Shown: positions 1 through 8,796 of the stretch, one piece after another
Position numbering within the stretch: position 1 is the first letter of the stretch
Layout: each line of letters begins with the position of its first letter
NCBI RefSeq assembly: GCF_009901525.1
Contig: NZ_CP019288.1
Location: 1,054,001 to 1,118,000 of the forward strand
Origin: Kordia antarctica
GTDB lineage: Bacteria; Bacteroidota; Bacteroidia; Flavobacteriales; Flavobacteriaceae
Direction of reading: 5' to 3'
Length of the DNA: 64,000 nucleotides
Made by a program: the position numbers and the translations under genes
The notes under the pieces: model-generated
The model's database searches: none
What the model was told of the DNA's origin: nothing
Seen by the model: the letters and a program-made list of their open reading frames with translations, nothing else

Positions 1-687
1 AGACGCTTCAAAAGCATCATATTGACTACGTGCATCTATTTCTGCATCAAATGTGAATATATTGTCTCCAAATGTTGCTGTGAGTACGCTTGCGCCAAAT
101 TCTGGTGCTTTGATACTTATTTCGCCATTTTCTATAAAACACAGCATGTTGTTTATTTGTGCTCGGCATTGTATGAAATCCCAATCGGTTGCTTGGTATT
201 GTACGAGTTCATGATGCGTATGTGATGTTTCTGTCATGGAACCACTAAGTCCGTTTTCTTTGAGAATGTCTCCTACGGCATCACTTTCCGTTACTTCATA
301 GAAAATTTTATTTTTTCGTGCTTGTGTTAGCTTGAAAGCTTCGTCTTTGCATTCAATGAGTAAATAGTTCGTTTTGTTTGATGATCTGATGGCGTGTTTT
401 GTAATAATTCCTTTGAAGAGTGTTTTGTCATCAAAGTCATAACCACCTTTTATATGAATTTTTTCGCCTGGCGCAAATGATGCCGCATTGCTCGCTTCAA
501 ATTCTTGCGTAACGCTGTCACCGTCTACAATAACTAAGGTTGCTGTTGAGATTCGGTTGCACGTACGTTCTACAGTAATTGTTTTTACTCCGTAGATTGC
601 ACTTACTTCTTCCTCAGCATCACCAATTAGCACTGAAAAGGTTACTAAGTTTTGTTGTTGTGTCGATATGTCTCCAACTAAACTCAT
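1..687 (-). CDS. VgrG/Afp8-like spike protein of an eCIS, N-terminal part only
   Basis: The reading frame starts at 687 and runs off the left edge, so only about 229 residues are visible. The translation begins MSLVGDISTQQQNLVTFSV and has the phage late-control gene D / VgrG pattern: a core about inducing an interface (GVKTITVERTCNRISTATL), a GxYDFDDKTLFKGIITKH-type stretch and a following ECKDEAFKLTQARK strand. In Afp/PVC particles this protein forms the spike trimer below the tube. Its ATG overlaps the TGA of the LysM gene (ATGA), indicating translational coupling. The family call is from sequence pattern plus neighbours; the C-terminal half cannot be judged. Confidence 0.85.
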   Translation of the reverse strand, partial: MSLVGDISTQQQNLVTFSVLIGDAEEEVSAIYGVKTITVERTCNRISTATLVIVDGDSVTQEFEASNAASFAPGEKIHIKGGYDFDDKTLFKGIITKHAIRSSNKTNYLLIECKDEAFKLTQARKNKIFYEVTESDAVGDILKENGLSGSMTETSHTHHELVQYQATDWDFIQCRAQINNMLCFIENGEISIKAPEFGASVLTATFGDNIFTFDAEIDARSQYDAFEAS

Positions 688-1445
688 GCGCTTTGCGTTT
701 TATTTAATGGAGGAAATAATAATTCCGTTCCAGGTTCAAGATTTCTAAAGTTGAGTAGATTGTTTACTCTGGCAACTTCCAAATAGTATTTGGAATCGCC
801 ATATATTCTGTATGACATTAATGGTAATGTATCGCCTTCTTTTACGCGTCTTATGTGTGTTAAATCAGGTGATTGCTTGTTAACTTCTGCCTCACGTACT
901 TCATCCGCTTTGCTATCTTTACACGTAAGTGTCGCTACTGCTCGAATAGGATATCCTTTGGAATTGAATAGTTTGTAATCAATATCGAGTTTGGTTAAGT
1001 AACATTTTAGATTTAGTGATCCCCATGCAACTTCTAATTCATACGGCTTGTGCATATCACCTTTGTAAGTGACAAACTCTTTGATTTTATCAATTTCGGC
1101 AACTACATTACTTTCATCAGCTTCATCATCTTTGAAAGGATTGAATCCTGCAATATCAGCTGCAATACTGGCAAGCGTATCCGTAAGATTGAGATCGACA
1201 ATATCAAAGATTCCTGTTGCATCAAATAGTAGTTTAAAGGTAAAATCGCCTGGTTTTACTTTTACAAATTTTGGCGTTTTTCCACTAGAGTTTGCTTCTT
1301 GATCTGTGTTATATTCTACAGAAAATGTTTCTTTGTATCCTTCTGGATTGACTGCTACTTCTAGTGTTGGATCTGTACCTTCTCTTTCACCTTCGGCATT
1401 GAGTTTAAAGATTTGCATCTTTTCTAGTTTTCCCAGTATAGACAT
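684..1445 (-). CDS. eCIS tube-initiator/LysM protein (Afp7/Pvc7-like)
   Basis: 253 aa. The N-terminal roughly 180 residues resemble the contractile-injection-system tube-protein N-terminal domain, with several beta strands and an acidic loop (KDDEADESN). The last 55 residues are a LysM-like module (VKEGDTLPLMSYRIYGDSKY, then LEPGTELLFPP). In Afp/PVC systems this protein joins the inner tube to the spike and baseplate. It lies between the DUF5908 gene and the spike gene and overlaps the latter by 4 bases, as in the Afp6-7-8 order. The LysM here is probably structural within the baseplate rather than for peptidoglycan binding; that is family knowledge, not visible in the sequence. Confidence 0.88.
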   Translation of the reverse strand: MSILGKLEKMQIFKLNAEGEREGTDPTLEVAVNPEGYKETFSVEYNTDQEANSSGKTPKFVKVKPGDFTFKLLFDATGIFDIVDLNLTDTLASIAADIAGFNPFKDDEADESNVVAEIDKIKEFVTYKGDMHKPYELEVAWGSLNLKCYLTKLDIDYKLFNSKGYPIRAVATLTCKDSKADEVREAEVNKQSPDLTHIRRVKEGDTLPLMSYRIYGDSKYYLEVARVNNLLNFRNLEPGTELLFPPLNKTQSA

Positions 1446-1447
1446 AA

Positions 1448-1603
1448 TTAGCGTTCTTTGTTGTTAGTGATCATTTTTGAGACAGCCGTCATTATTTCAT
1501 GAGAAGTCCAATTGGTTCGCTCTTCATTAACTAAAGACACTTCTTCTTTTTTTTGAGCATTTACGTTTACTTTGATACGCAAGTTTTTTATTTCTATTCC
1601 CAT
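1448..1603 (-). CDS. DUF5908 small eCIS protein (Afp6/Pvc6-like)
   Basis: A 51-aa frame translating as MGIEIKNLRIKVNVN... and ending MITNNKER. A short beta strand with the IEIKNLRIKV pattern followed by a charged tail is typical of the DUF5908 proteins found between tube and LysM genes in eCIS loci. Its ATG shares one base with the TAA of the upstream tube gene (TAATG), and its stop lies 2 bp before the LysM start, so it is clearly part of the operon. Its role in the particle is not well established. Confidence 0.8.
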   Translation of the reverse strand: MGIEIKNLRIKVNVNAQKKEEVSLVNEERTNWTSHEIMTAVSKMITNNKER

Positions 1604-2076
1604 TATATAAGATCTCCTATTGATAAAAGTTTAAAATAATCATACTTGAGCTCCAACGTTTCAATGAGTATACTTTGTGTTTCTGCATTGAATTCACCTA
1701 ATTCGTATTTGATAGGATATGCGCCTACTATATTCCATGTTTTGATAGGAATATGATTTTCGCTAAGTAGCACAACAATTAGATTTAATCGCTTGAAAGT
1801 GAAATTTTCATACGCATCTTCAGCCCATTTTGCAACAGATGAAGGCGCACTTTTTAGTCCTCTTTTTAGCGTAAGCGTACTGAATTTTAACCCTTTTGGT
1901 ATATCATGAACAAATCTATTTTCTCCACCTTCAGCGTAGGGTTCTGTTTCTACGGTAACACTTAACCCAGATACGGATTGAAAACTCATATCTACTGGGT
2001 TTGGTAGTAGTCCATTGAAGTACACTACAAAGTGAAAGCCTGAAACTGGATATTTAAAATTGTCAAAAAGCGCCAT
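1603..2076 (-). CDS. eCIS inner-tube protein, gp19-like (Afp5/Pvc5-like)
   Basis: 157 aa. It starts MALFDNFKYPVSGFHFVVYF and continues with the tube-protein hallmark of a GLSVTVETEPYAEGGENRF strand followed by LTLKRGL and a late WNIVGAYPIKYELGEFNA stretch. These are the T4 gp19-like tube fold landmarks. It follows another tube gene by 5 bp. In Afp/PVC, the second tube-like protein sits between the main tube and the LysM protein at the spike end, and by position this copy should be that one. Confidence 0.88.
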   Translation of the reverse strand: MALFDNFKYPVSGFHFVVYFNGLLPNPVDMSFQSVSGLSVTVETEPYAEGGENRFVHDIPKGLKFSTLTLKRGLKSAPSSVAKWAEDAYENFTFKRLNLIVVLLSENHIPIKTWNIVGAYPIKYELGEFNAETQSILIETLELKYDYFKLLSIGDLI

Positions 2077-2081
2077 GTTGA

Positions 2082-2519
2082 TTATCCTTCATTTACAACG
2101 GTTAAACCTTCGTGTGCTAGCGTGATAGACTCCACAGCTACTTCACTTGCTTCCGCTTTTAAATCCGTTGATTGAATTTTTAAAGCCCAAGCATTTAAGA
2201 CTTTCCATACGATTACTGGTGCATGGTTTTCGTCCAATAGACTGATAGTGATATCACGACGTTCTGCTTTATTGAGTTGATTTGTTTTCATCCAATCGAA
2301 GAATTCGTTGTCTCCTTTGAATACACCTCTTTTTAGTACAATGTCTGTGTACTTTACCATTCCTGGCATGTTAATTTTGCTGTATTGTGGACTCGATCCT
2401 TCTCGATATTCCAACTTTTCGAATTCCATATCTAATCCTGTAACTTCTTGAAAACCTATTTTAGTTCCTCCCCATTCTACTTGGAAGTGAAACTTTGGTA
2501 ATGGATATACTGCTGCCAT
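2082..2519 (-). CDS. eCIS main inner-tube protein, gp19-like (Afp1/Pvc1-like)
   Basis: 145 aa. It shows YPLPKFHFQVEWGGTKIGF, an EVTGLDMEFEKLEYREG strand pair, IVLKRGVFKGDNEF and WKVLNAWALKIQSTDLKAE, the standard layout of phage-like tail tube proteins. It sits immediately downstream of the sheath and upstream of a second, divergent tube paralogue. The sheath-tube pairing supports its assignment as the major tube subunit. Window position, length (about 145 aa) and motif order all match the family. Confidence 0.88.
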   Translation of the reverse strand: MAAVYPLPKFHFQVEWGGTKIGFQEVTGLDMEFEKLEYREGSSPQYSKINMPGMVKYTDIVLKRGVFKGDNEFFDWMKTNQLNKAERRDITISLLDENHAPVIVWKVLNAWALKIQSTDLKAEASEVAVESITLAHEGLTVVNEG

Positions 2520-2604
2520 AATTTTATGTTTTAAATGTTTTGTTTATGCGTTTTTTTTATGAAAGCCCATAATGGGCAATTGGCAAGCCTTAGCTAAAAC
2601 CTAT

Positions 2605-4527
2605 TTATGATTCTTGCATTTTATGAGAGAACTTCAACACAATAAATTCTGCCGGACGTACTACTGCCATCCCAATTTCTATGTTCATGATTCCGTTCAG
2701 AATATCATCTGCGGTCATTGTTTGGTTGAGTCCTACTTTTACATAGTATGCATCATCCGTAGTAGCTCCTGCTAACGCACCTGCTTTCCATTGATTGGTT
2801 AGAAAGTTTTCGATCATTGATCGGATACGAACCCATGTGTTAGCGTCATTTGCTTCAAATACAAACTGGTCACTTGCTTTTTTCACAGATTCTTCCACCA
2901 TGTTAAAGAAGCGTCGTACAGATACATAACGCCATTCGTTATCATTTCCTGCAAGCGTTCTTGCTCCCCAAACCATAACACCTTTTCCAGTGAATGAACG
3001 GATTGCATTGATCGATTTTCCTGCATTTACATCTACGTTTAACCCATCTTGAATATCGTTTGTTACTCGCACAGTTGGTTTTACTACATAGTTTAGTGAT
3101 ACATTTGCTGGAGCTTTCCATACGCCTCGCGTACTATCTACTCTAGCGTAAATTCCAGCAATGGCGCTACTTGGCGGCAATTCCATTGGTAAGTTATTAA
3201 TTTCTGTTTTTATTTTGTTGTATGTAGCATTGTCTGAAGTTTCAAGAGATGCTAATGATACTGTTGAAGAAGATGATCCTGCTACAGCAGGAAGTGCATC
3301 AATCATAAGTTTTAATTCTCCACTAGCAATAAGTGTATCAATTTTAGCTTTTAAAGCATCAAGAGGCCCATTGTCTGTGTGAATTCCTAAAACATCATGT
3401 ACTCCTGGTTTATTGACTTGGATTTCATTAGAAACTTGAGCTTTTGTAGTATCATCATTCAATCTATCTAAACTTTTATTTAAATCTAGTATTGCTTGTT
3501 CTAAATTATCGGTAATCCATGTGTCTAGATCGTTCGCTTCCGTTGTAACGCTTCCTTCATCATGTGCAATTTGTAATGCATTGTTTAGACTACTTTGCAA
3601 TGAATTGATATATGCAATAATATCATTTATATTTTCTTTTAAATTAGGGATAAACGCTACTGCTGCTGCATCACCTGCGGCTCCATCAACATCTGATGTA
3701 ATATCGGCTAAATCTGTAGCGATTAATGTATTTAATTCTGATGTATCTATTAAATCAGAGATATTTTGTACTTTTAGTTGAGGATCATCTGGTGCTAAAT
3801 CTTCTAAAGTTACATCGAGACTATCTTCGTCAATTTTATAATTCAGAATCGTTTCTAAGTTTGGATAGTATACAGCTCCATATTTTGCAAAGTCTTTATC
3901 TGAGCTGATTTTATCTCTAAGTTCTGCAATATTAGGATCCGTTGGTAAAGATGTATCGTTTGCTAACATGTCAATGATTGTAAATCGATCTTGTAATTTG
4001 TTACATTGTGTTAACGCTTCGTTATATATAGCATAAAATGCAGTTGCTTGAATTCCATCAGCTCTCGTTGCATCTGGAAAAAGAAGTAATGTTGGTTCAT
4101 CAACTTTACCGACTTCAATTAAACCCTCTAGTAGAACTGTATCTACGACTAATCCGCTGTAATCTCCAACAGAAGTAATATAGCATGGTCCGCCACCATT
4201 TGCAAAATATAATTGTAATGAATAATACATTATAAATGGCTCTTTACTTGTTGGTTTCGTTACAACAATTGTACGGTTACTTGCAGAATCGTCCGTTACC
4301 GTTACTTCAATGGTTGTTTCTGCTTTTGCTCCTCCAAAGAATCTTTCATATTCTAATAATGAAGTAATTCGTGTAGGAGTCATACTCAGATCTCCGTCAA
4401 TTTTGTTCGTAGCTTTCTCTGTATATCCGATAAATGCAGGAATAGCCGTTTCAACTTGGGCTACGGAAGGCGGAAATTTTACAATTTCCTCTATGTAAAC
4501 TCCAGGTGTTTTTAATGTACTAGCCAT
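2605..4527 (-). CDS. eCIS contractile sheath protein
   Basis: 640 aa. The N-terminus (TPGVYIEEIVKFPPSVAQVE, then AIPAFIGYTEKA) is the sheath handshake region, and the C-terminal about 180 residues (GVWKAPANVSLNYVV, WGARTLAGNDNEWRYVSVRR, FLTNQWKAGALAGAT, VRPAEFIVLKFSHKMQES) form the conserved sheath core. Between about residue 190 and 450 lies a long low-similarity insertion rich in D, N, L and A that looks like an added surface domain with helical stretches. The sheath contracts around the tube to drive it into a target membrane. A single sheath gene is visible, unlike the three in Afp. Confidence 0.92.
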   Translation of the reverse strand: MASTLKTPGVYIEEIVKFPPSVAQVETAIPAFIGYTEKATNKIDGDLSMTPTRITSLLEYERFFGGAKAETTIEVTVTDDSASNRTIVVTKPTSKEPFIMYYSLQLYFANGGGPCYITSVGDYSGLVVDTVLLEGLIEVGKVDEPTLLLFPDATRADGIQATAFYAIYNEALTQCNKLQDRFTIIDMLANDTSLPTDPNIAELRDKISSDKDFAKYGAVYYPNLETILNYKIDEDSLDVTLEDLAPDDPQLKVQNISDLIDTSELNTLIATDLADITSDVDGAAGDAAAVAFIPNLKENINDIIAYINSLQSSLNNALQIAHDEGSVTTEANDLDTWITDNLEQAILDLNKSLDRLNDDTTKAQVSNEIQVNKPGVHDVLGIHTDNGPLDALKAKIDTLIASGELKLMIDALPAVAGSSSSTVSLASLETSDNATYNKIKTEINNLPMELPPSSAIAGIYARVDSTRGVWKAPANVSLNYVVKPTVRVTNDIQDGLNVDVNAGKSINAIRSFTGKGVMVWGARTLAGNDNEWRYVSVRRFFNMVEESVKKASDQFVFEANDANTWVRIRSMIENFLTNQWKAGALAGATTDDAYYVKVGLNQTMTADDILNGIMNIEIGMAVVRPAEFIVLKFSHKMQES

Positions 4528-4559
4528 AATGTTTATGATTTAAAAGTTTTGTTAGTATT

Positions 4560-5105
4560 TTATTTTATTTGAAAAGTTAAAGTGGTTGGTGTTGTTATGT
4601 TTGCTTCTACAATGTTGAGTTGCAGAATTGCATCTGGTTTTATCCGCTCGTTTATGTTGTTGTTAGTTGTTTTTGTTCCTTTTACATCAGCAGCGCTGTA
4701 TATGATAAAGTCATTGAGTGCTAAATTGTCCCAATTGGTTCCATTTCTGTATTCTTGATCTGCTATTGCATAGAATTCTAATTCAATTTCAACAACTTCG
4801 GGAAGCCAATTGGAAAATGTACGATTGGGCGTTGTTGATGCATATCCTACAATTCGTTTGTCTATGACTTCTTCTCCATCTATAATTAAAACCTCATCAA
4901 CTGTTTCTGCTACAAATTTTTCTTGCTTTTTGTAGATTACTACTAATCCTTCCGGAATTATTTTTATTACAAGTTTGTATTTTGCTATGAGCGCCGCAGT
5001 TTCCTTACTTGGATATATTTTTACATGTTTTAGGGTTTCCAACTCAATTTTGCGCTGTAATTTTATGGTTGCCAAAGGCGCGTATATGTAATTGTACCTA
5101 CTCAT
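4560..5105 (-). CDS. Unrecognised eCIS-operon protein (181 aa)
   Basis: I do not recognise this family. The protein is 181 aa and beta-rich, with no signal peptide or membrane segment. It includes RKIELETLKHVKIYPSKETA, a YKLVIKIIPEGLVVIYKKQ strand pair and a C-terminal ILQLNIVEANITTP. It overlaps the DUF4255 gene by 8 bp and lies 32 bp before the sheath, so it is almost certainly expressed with the injection machine. The cytoplasmic, strand-rich composition would suit a structural or adaptor role such as a cap, adaptor or sheath chaperone. This is inference from location only. Confidence 0.7.
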   Translation of the reverse strand: MSRYNYIYAPLATIKLQRKIELETLKHVKIYPSKETAALIAKYKLVIKIIPEGLVVIYKKQEKFVAETVDEVLIIDGEEVIDKRIVGYASTTPNRTFSNWLPEVVEIELEFYAIADQEYRNGTNWDNLALNDFIIYSAADVKGTKTTNNNINERIKPDAILQLNIVEANITTPTTLTFQIK

Positions 5106-5664
5106 TGTGCTTTCCTTCTGCTCCGATTGATGTGATTACTGATGTTAATTTTTCTATGTCTCTTTCTATTGCCGAAACTCTGGCTTTGTATATGACATTT
5201 GGAATTTGTTTTCCTCCAAGCATTCCCCAAATGTTATTGAGTTGTTCAAAACTTGGTGAACAGAGTTCCATGTTTAGTTCGATATCGTCTTCATCTGCTG
5301 TAAATGCAAATTTTCTTTGATGTTGAAAGAATTTTATCGTTTTGTATATGACCGCCACAGCTTTGTCATATTGTAATGTACAAGAGAATAGTAAGTAATA
5401 GTTAAGGTGTATTTTCGGAAAACGCTTGTCTAGTTTGTATGCGCCTCCAGTTTCTACTAAACGTTGATTCGGAAAGTTTTTTAGTGTGCTTTCTTCTTCT
5501 ATACGTACAATAGTCACTAACAGATTGTCTCCGTCGAAATTATTATCGTCGGATTGAGTTTCTGCAACATTCTGCGCTCCTAATTTTACACTTATTCCTT
5601 GTAATGTATTGATATAGGTAGCGAGTCCGTCAGTGTTAAGTTTTTCTACGAATTTGTTGATCAT
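5098..5664 (-). CDS. DUF4255 protein, eCIS terminator/cap (Afp16/Pvc16-like)
   Basis: 188 aa. The segment GDNLLVTIVRIEEESTLKNF followed by HLNYYLLFSCTLQYDKAV and a later SAIERDIEKLTSVITSIGAEG matches DUF4255 proteins, which in Afp/PVC act in tube/sheath termination and length control at the distal end. It is the first gene of the minus-strand eCIS run visible here. Upstream (5665-5935) there is no other gene in the same direction, so this may be the start of the operon. Confidence 0.82.
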   Translation of the reverse strand: MINKFVEKLNTDGLATYINTLQGISVKLGAQNVAETQSDDNNFDGDNLLVTIVRIEEESTLKNFPNQRLVETGGAYKLDKRFPKIHLNYYLLFSCTLQYDKAVAVIYKTIKFFQHQRKFAFTADEDDIELNMELCSPSFEQLNNIWGMLGGKQIPNVIYKARVSAIERDIEKLTSVITSIGAEGKHNE

Positions 5665-5887
5665 TTTTGCTTACTTGACTGCTATGCATTGATTGGAAAC
5701 AAAGCTATCACTAGTAATGTCCATTTTATAGAGTCTATTAGCTAATTCAATACAGGAAAAACACTATTTTATTTAGGGAGAAAAAACATATTCTTTTAGG
5801 GAAAACACGCTTTGTTTGTATTTTTTAGAGGTTTAAATAATAATAGATTATTGATTTTTAGCTATTTGAAACTGTATTTAAACAAAA

Positions 5888-5915
5888 AAATCTCTTCAGT
5901 TGAAGAGATTTTTTT
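5888..5915 (-). terminator. Rho-independent terminator after tmk
   Basis: An 8-bp perfect stem (TCTCTTCA/TGAAGAGA) with a 2-nt loop, flanked by A7 and T8 tracts, so it can stop transcription in both directions. It lies 21 bp after the tmk stop and separates tmk from the eCIS operon. Confidence 0.85.
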
Positions 5916-5935
5916 AAACGATATAAGTGTTTTAC

Positions 5936-6565
5936 TTAGTTATTTTGTATTTCTTTCTGCAAGATTTCCCAAAGTGCTTCTGAAACTTTCTCGGGTGTTT
6001 CATCGCCATTTACAGCAACGATATGTTCGCTTTCTTTGAGTTTTTCAAAAGCTAGTACGTATTGCGCTTGAACCGCTTTTAGGTTGTCTAATGTTTCGTA
6101 GATTTCAATTGTTTCACGATTCGCATTGATGCGTTTCATAGCAACTTCAGGAGAAACATCAACAAATATGTTTATATCTGGTTTTAGAATATCGGCCGCC
6201 ATTTTGTTAGATTGAATTACCCAATCCATGTCCATATGCGCGCCGTGATATGCATATGATGAAAAGTAATATCGATCCGTAATTACTGTAAATCCATCTG
6301 CTAGTTTTTTGAGAATTCCGTTTGTTTCATGCAAAATATGATCCAATCTGTCAGCAACAAATAATGCAGCAATTACTTTTTCATCCGCTTTTTCTTTCCC
6401 GCCAAGAATGGTACGTATCATTTTACCAATCCGCATGTCCGTTGGTTCAAATGTGAGATATACTTTGTGACCTTCGGCTTCTAATCGTTTTGCTATATTT
6501 TTTGCTTGCGTACTTTTTCCACTTCCATCAATTCCTTCAATTGCAATGAATTTGTTTTTCTTCAT
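5936..6565 (-). CDS. tmk: Thymidylate kinase
   Basis: 209 aa. Phosphorylates dTMP to dTDP with ATP in the dTTP pathway. The P-loop GIDGSGKST lies at residues 11-19, the DR motif in TDRYYFSSYAYHG near 97-109, and the thymidine-binding region follows. Length and the start MKKNKFIAIE fit the family. It stands alone, with a terminator on its 3' side and a dispersed repeat plus about 740 bp without genes on its 5' side. Confidence 0.96.
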   Translation of the reverse strand: MKKNKFIAIEGIDGSGKSTQAKNIAKRLEAEGHKVYLTFEPTDMRIGKMIRTILGGKEKADEKVIAALFVADRLDHILHETNGILKKLADGFTVITDRYYFSSYAYHGAHMDMDWVIQSNKMAADILKPDINIFVDVSPEVAMKRINANRETIEIYETLDNLKAVQAQYVLAFEKLKESEHIVAVNGDETPEKVSEALWEILQKEIQNN

Positions 6566-6716
6566 GAACTTTTTCTTCTATCCGCCAAAAATAAACATTA
6601 AATCGTATGAAAGTATCATCTTAAATAAATTTACTTTTAAGATGATTTTGATTCGTATATGATAAAAAATAATTTTTGATTAAAAACCTTGTAAATCATT
6701 TATTGTTATTACCTCA

Positions 6717-7133
6717 TAACGTGAGTTCGACATAAGTTTACTCAAATAAAATTTTGAACAGATTCTTAAAAGAAGTGCTAAGTATTTAATTTTCATTTTA
6801 TTATTTTCGTTTTCTTTGCTCGCACAAAGAATACTGAATCAAGTTCAGCACAGGCGTCAACAAAAGAAAGTGCGCTTTTAGTTCGTATGATTTCTATTTT
6901 ATATTTTGGAACTCATGAATCTTTGATTTCCAGAGGTATTTTTAGTTTTTCTTTTATTGAAAAACTAAAACCGCATGAATTTTTCTAAATCTTTTAGTTC
7001 ACGGCTTTCTATTTTAAATCAAGGAGTTCATGAATCTTCGATTTCCAAGGATTCGAAAATTCTTAACGAAAAATCCCTGCTATACTGCGGAAAAGACAAA
7101 AAACACTCTGAAATTTTATATCGAACTCAGGTT
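6717..7133 (+). repeat. Dispersed TIR repeat, copy A (long form)
   Basis: About 417 bp, beginning TAACGTGAGTTCGACATA and ending with a degenerate complement (TATCGAACTCAGGTT). The same sequence recurs at 12619, 30373, 46759 and 50342. It contains a CTTTG/CAAAG hairpin, a CTGAATCAAGTTCAG palindrome, and a TTTTAGTTTTTC/GAAAAACTAAAA stem with a 7-nt loop. This long form carries two related 48-bp inserts near the central hairpin. It encodes no convincing protein and looks like a non-autonomous MITE-like element. The rest of the 6566-7308 gene-free stretch shows nothing recognisable. Confidence 0.85.
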
Positions 7134-7308
7134 CATAGGTTTTGGGAATGTTATAGGGTTTTGCGTTAGGGATTGAAACGGCATCCTTTTTGCTTTTTGG
7201 CAAAAAGATATAGTGGAAAGCCCGTTAAAACGCCCAAATGATAATTTTACTTTTTTGTCATGTGTTTAGATTATATGTTGAAGAGTTGTTGCCTGAAATA
7301 CTTTATGA

Positions 7309-7989
7309 TTAAAAATCTGGAGAAAGTTCTATGAGCTTTTTTTGAATTCCATAAATGACTAAACCTGCTACATTTTTTGATTCCGTTTTGAGTAGTAGAT
7401 TGTTTCTGTGTCCTTCAACCGTGCGCGGACTTATGAATAGTTTGTCTGCAATTTCGTTGGTTGTGTATTGATTACAGATTAATTCTAAGATTTCTTTTTC
7501 ACGTTTTGTGAGCAGATTGTTATCTAAATCACTTTTGATACGCTTACTTTTCGCAGATAGTAAGTTTTCGTGAATTATTTTTAGGACGCGTTCGTCATAG
7601 TAAAATCCTTTGACAAATACTTCATTAATGGTATGTACCACAACTTTTGGTGATGTATTTTTGAGTAAGTATGAAGAAGCTCCAACGTCAATCATGTTGG
7701 TAATAAACGATTTACCATCATAACTTGTGACAGCGATTACTTTGATTTCAGGATATTCTTTTTGCAGAATTTTGGTGCTTTCAACGCCATTAAGAAGCGG
7801 CATTTTTAAGTCCATTAATACAACATCTGGTAGCGAGGAAGCAGTTTTCAATTTCTCAAGTAAATCAGCACCATTTTCAGCTTCAAAAACAATTTCAAAG
7901 TTTTTTATTCTGGTTAGTATAAATGATATTCCTGCTCTGAATAAAGCTTCGTCATCGGCAATGGCGATTTTTATAATTGGTGTATCCAT
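7309..7989 (-). CDS. NarL/FixJ-family response regulator
   Basis: 226 aa. The receiver domain (about 5-125) has the acidic pair DD, phospho-acceptor D60 in VVLMDLKMP, a T/S in AVTSYDG and the switch Lys in SSYLLKNTSP. A LuxR-type HTH follows at about 160-220 (LLTKREKEILELICNQYTT, ISPRTVEGHRNNLLLKTESK). It binds DNA once phosphorylated, presumably by the kinase encoded 12 bp upstream. Downstream targets cannot be seen. The gene is the last of a three-gene minus-strand unit. Confidence 0.93.
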   Translation of the reverse strand: MDTPIIKIAIADDEALFRAGISFILTRIKNFEIVFEAENGADLLEKLKTASSLPDVVLMDLKMPLLNGVESTKILQKEYPEIKVIAVTSYDGKSFITNMIDVGASSYLLKNTSPKVVVHTINEVFVKGFYYDERVLKIIHENLLSAKSKRIKSDLDNNLLTKREKEILELICNQYTTNEIADKLFISPRTVEGHRNNLLLKTESKNVAGLVIYGIQKKLIELSPDF

Positions 7990-8001
7990 GATGTTGTGTG
8001 T

Positions 8002-8796
8002 TTATATGGTAATTTTGACTTCAACTCCTTTTAATTTTTCACTTTTAAAAGTAATTTTTCCATTTAGTAATGAAACTCTACTTTCTATATTTCGCAATCC
8101 TAGTCCTTTTTGTAGATCAATGGTAGTTGTATTAAACCCTAATCCATCATCTTTGTAATATAGGAATATCTTTTCTATTTCAGATTTAAAATTTAATTCG
8201 ATTTCTTTCGATTTCCCATGTCGCATGGAATTATTCATGAGTTCTTGTACAATTCTAAACACGTGCAATTCGTCATCTGCGGGTAATCTGCCTATTTTAT
8301 ACTTTATTTTAGAAGTCACATTTACTTTTTTGCTGTTGCTAAATTCGTCACATAATTCTTCTAACGCAGCTCCTAAACCAAATTTTTCAAGTATTGGTGG
8401 TAATAAGTTGTGTGCAATTTTCCGAGAACTTTCAATCGTTTTATTGGTGACTCGAAGAATGTGATTGATAATTTCTTCAGTTTCTTGAGGTGTGACATTG
8501 TCTTCTTCTAATAAAAAATTAGCACTGAGTGAAACTACATTTAATTTAGCACTAATGGCATCATGTAAGTCTTGTGCAATTCGATAACGTTCTGCTTCTT
8601 GCGCAACAATTGTAGCCTTTAGGATTCCTTTTTGATGATCTAATTCTAAGGTTTTCTTTTCGAGTTCTTTTTGAATAATTTTTCTTCGTGAAAAATAGAA
8701 AAACAATATTAATGTCAGCGCCATGACTAACATTAATATTGCTCCTAAAATAACAAATGCTATGATTTTATTGTCTCCTGAAAAAAGTTCGTTCAT
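8002..8796 (-). CDS. NarX-type sensor histidine kinase (HisKA_3)
   Basis: 264 aa. One membrane segment at about 11-36 is followed by a short coiled region, then the HisKA_3 dimerisation/phospho-acceptor box ERYRIAQDLHDAISAKLNVV with H78. A HATPase domain follows, with the N-box around VQELMNNSMRHG, G1 DDGLGFN and G2 GLGLRNIESRV. There is no extracytoplasmic sensor domain, so it may sense through the membrane segment or through the neighbouring membrane protein. Its ATG shares one base with the stop of the upstream membrane-protein gene (TAATG). It is the partner of the NarL-type regulator next door. Confidence 0.92.
   Translation of the reverse strand: MNELFSGDNKIIAFVILGAILMLVMALTLILFFYFSRRKIIQKELEKKTLELDHQKGILKATIVAQEAERYRIAQDLHDAISAKLNVVSLSANFLLEEDNVTPQETEEIINHILRVTNKTIESSRKIAHNLLPPILEKFGLGAALEELCDEFSNSKKVNVTSKIKYKIGRLPADDELHVFRIVQELMNNSMRHGKSKEIELNFKSEIEKIFLYYKDDGLGFNTTTIDLQKGLGLRNIESRVSLLNGKITFKSEKLKGVEVKITI

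Noticed and set aside
1..5664. Type VI secretion system or prophage tail
   Set aside because: DUF4255, DUF5908 and the LysM tube protein are hallmarks of eCIS, and no TssJLM membrane-complex genes or capsid genes are seen.
6975..7169. Plus-strand frame of 64 codons
   Set aside because: It lies entirely within dispersed-repeat copy A and beyond its end, and is not conserved as a frame in the other copies.
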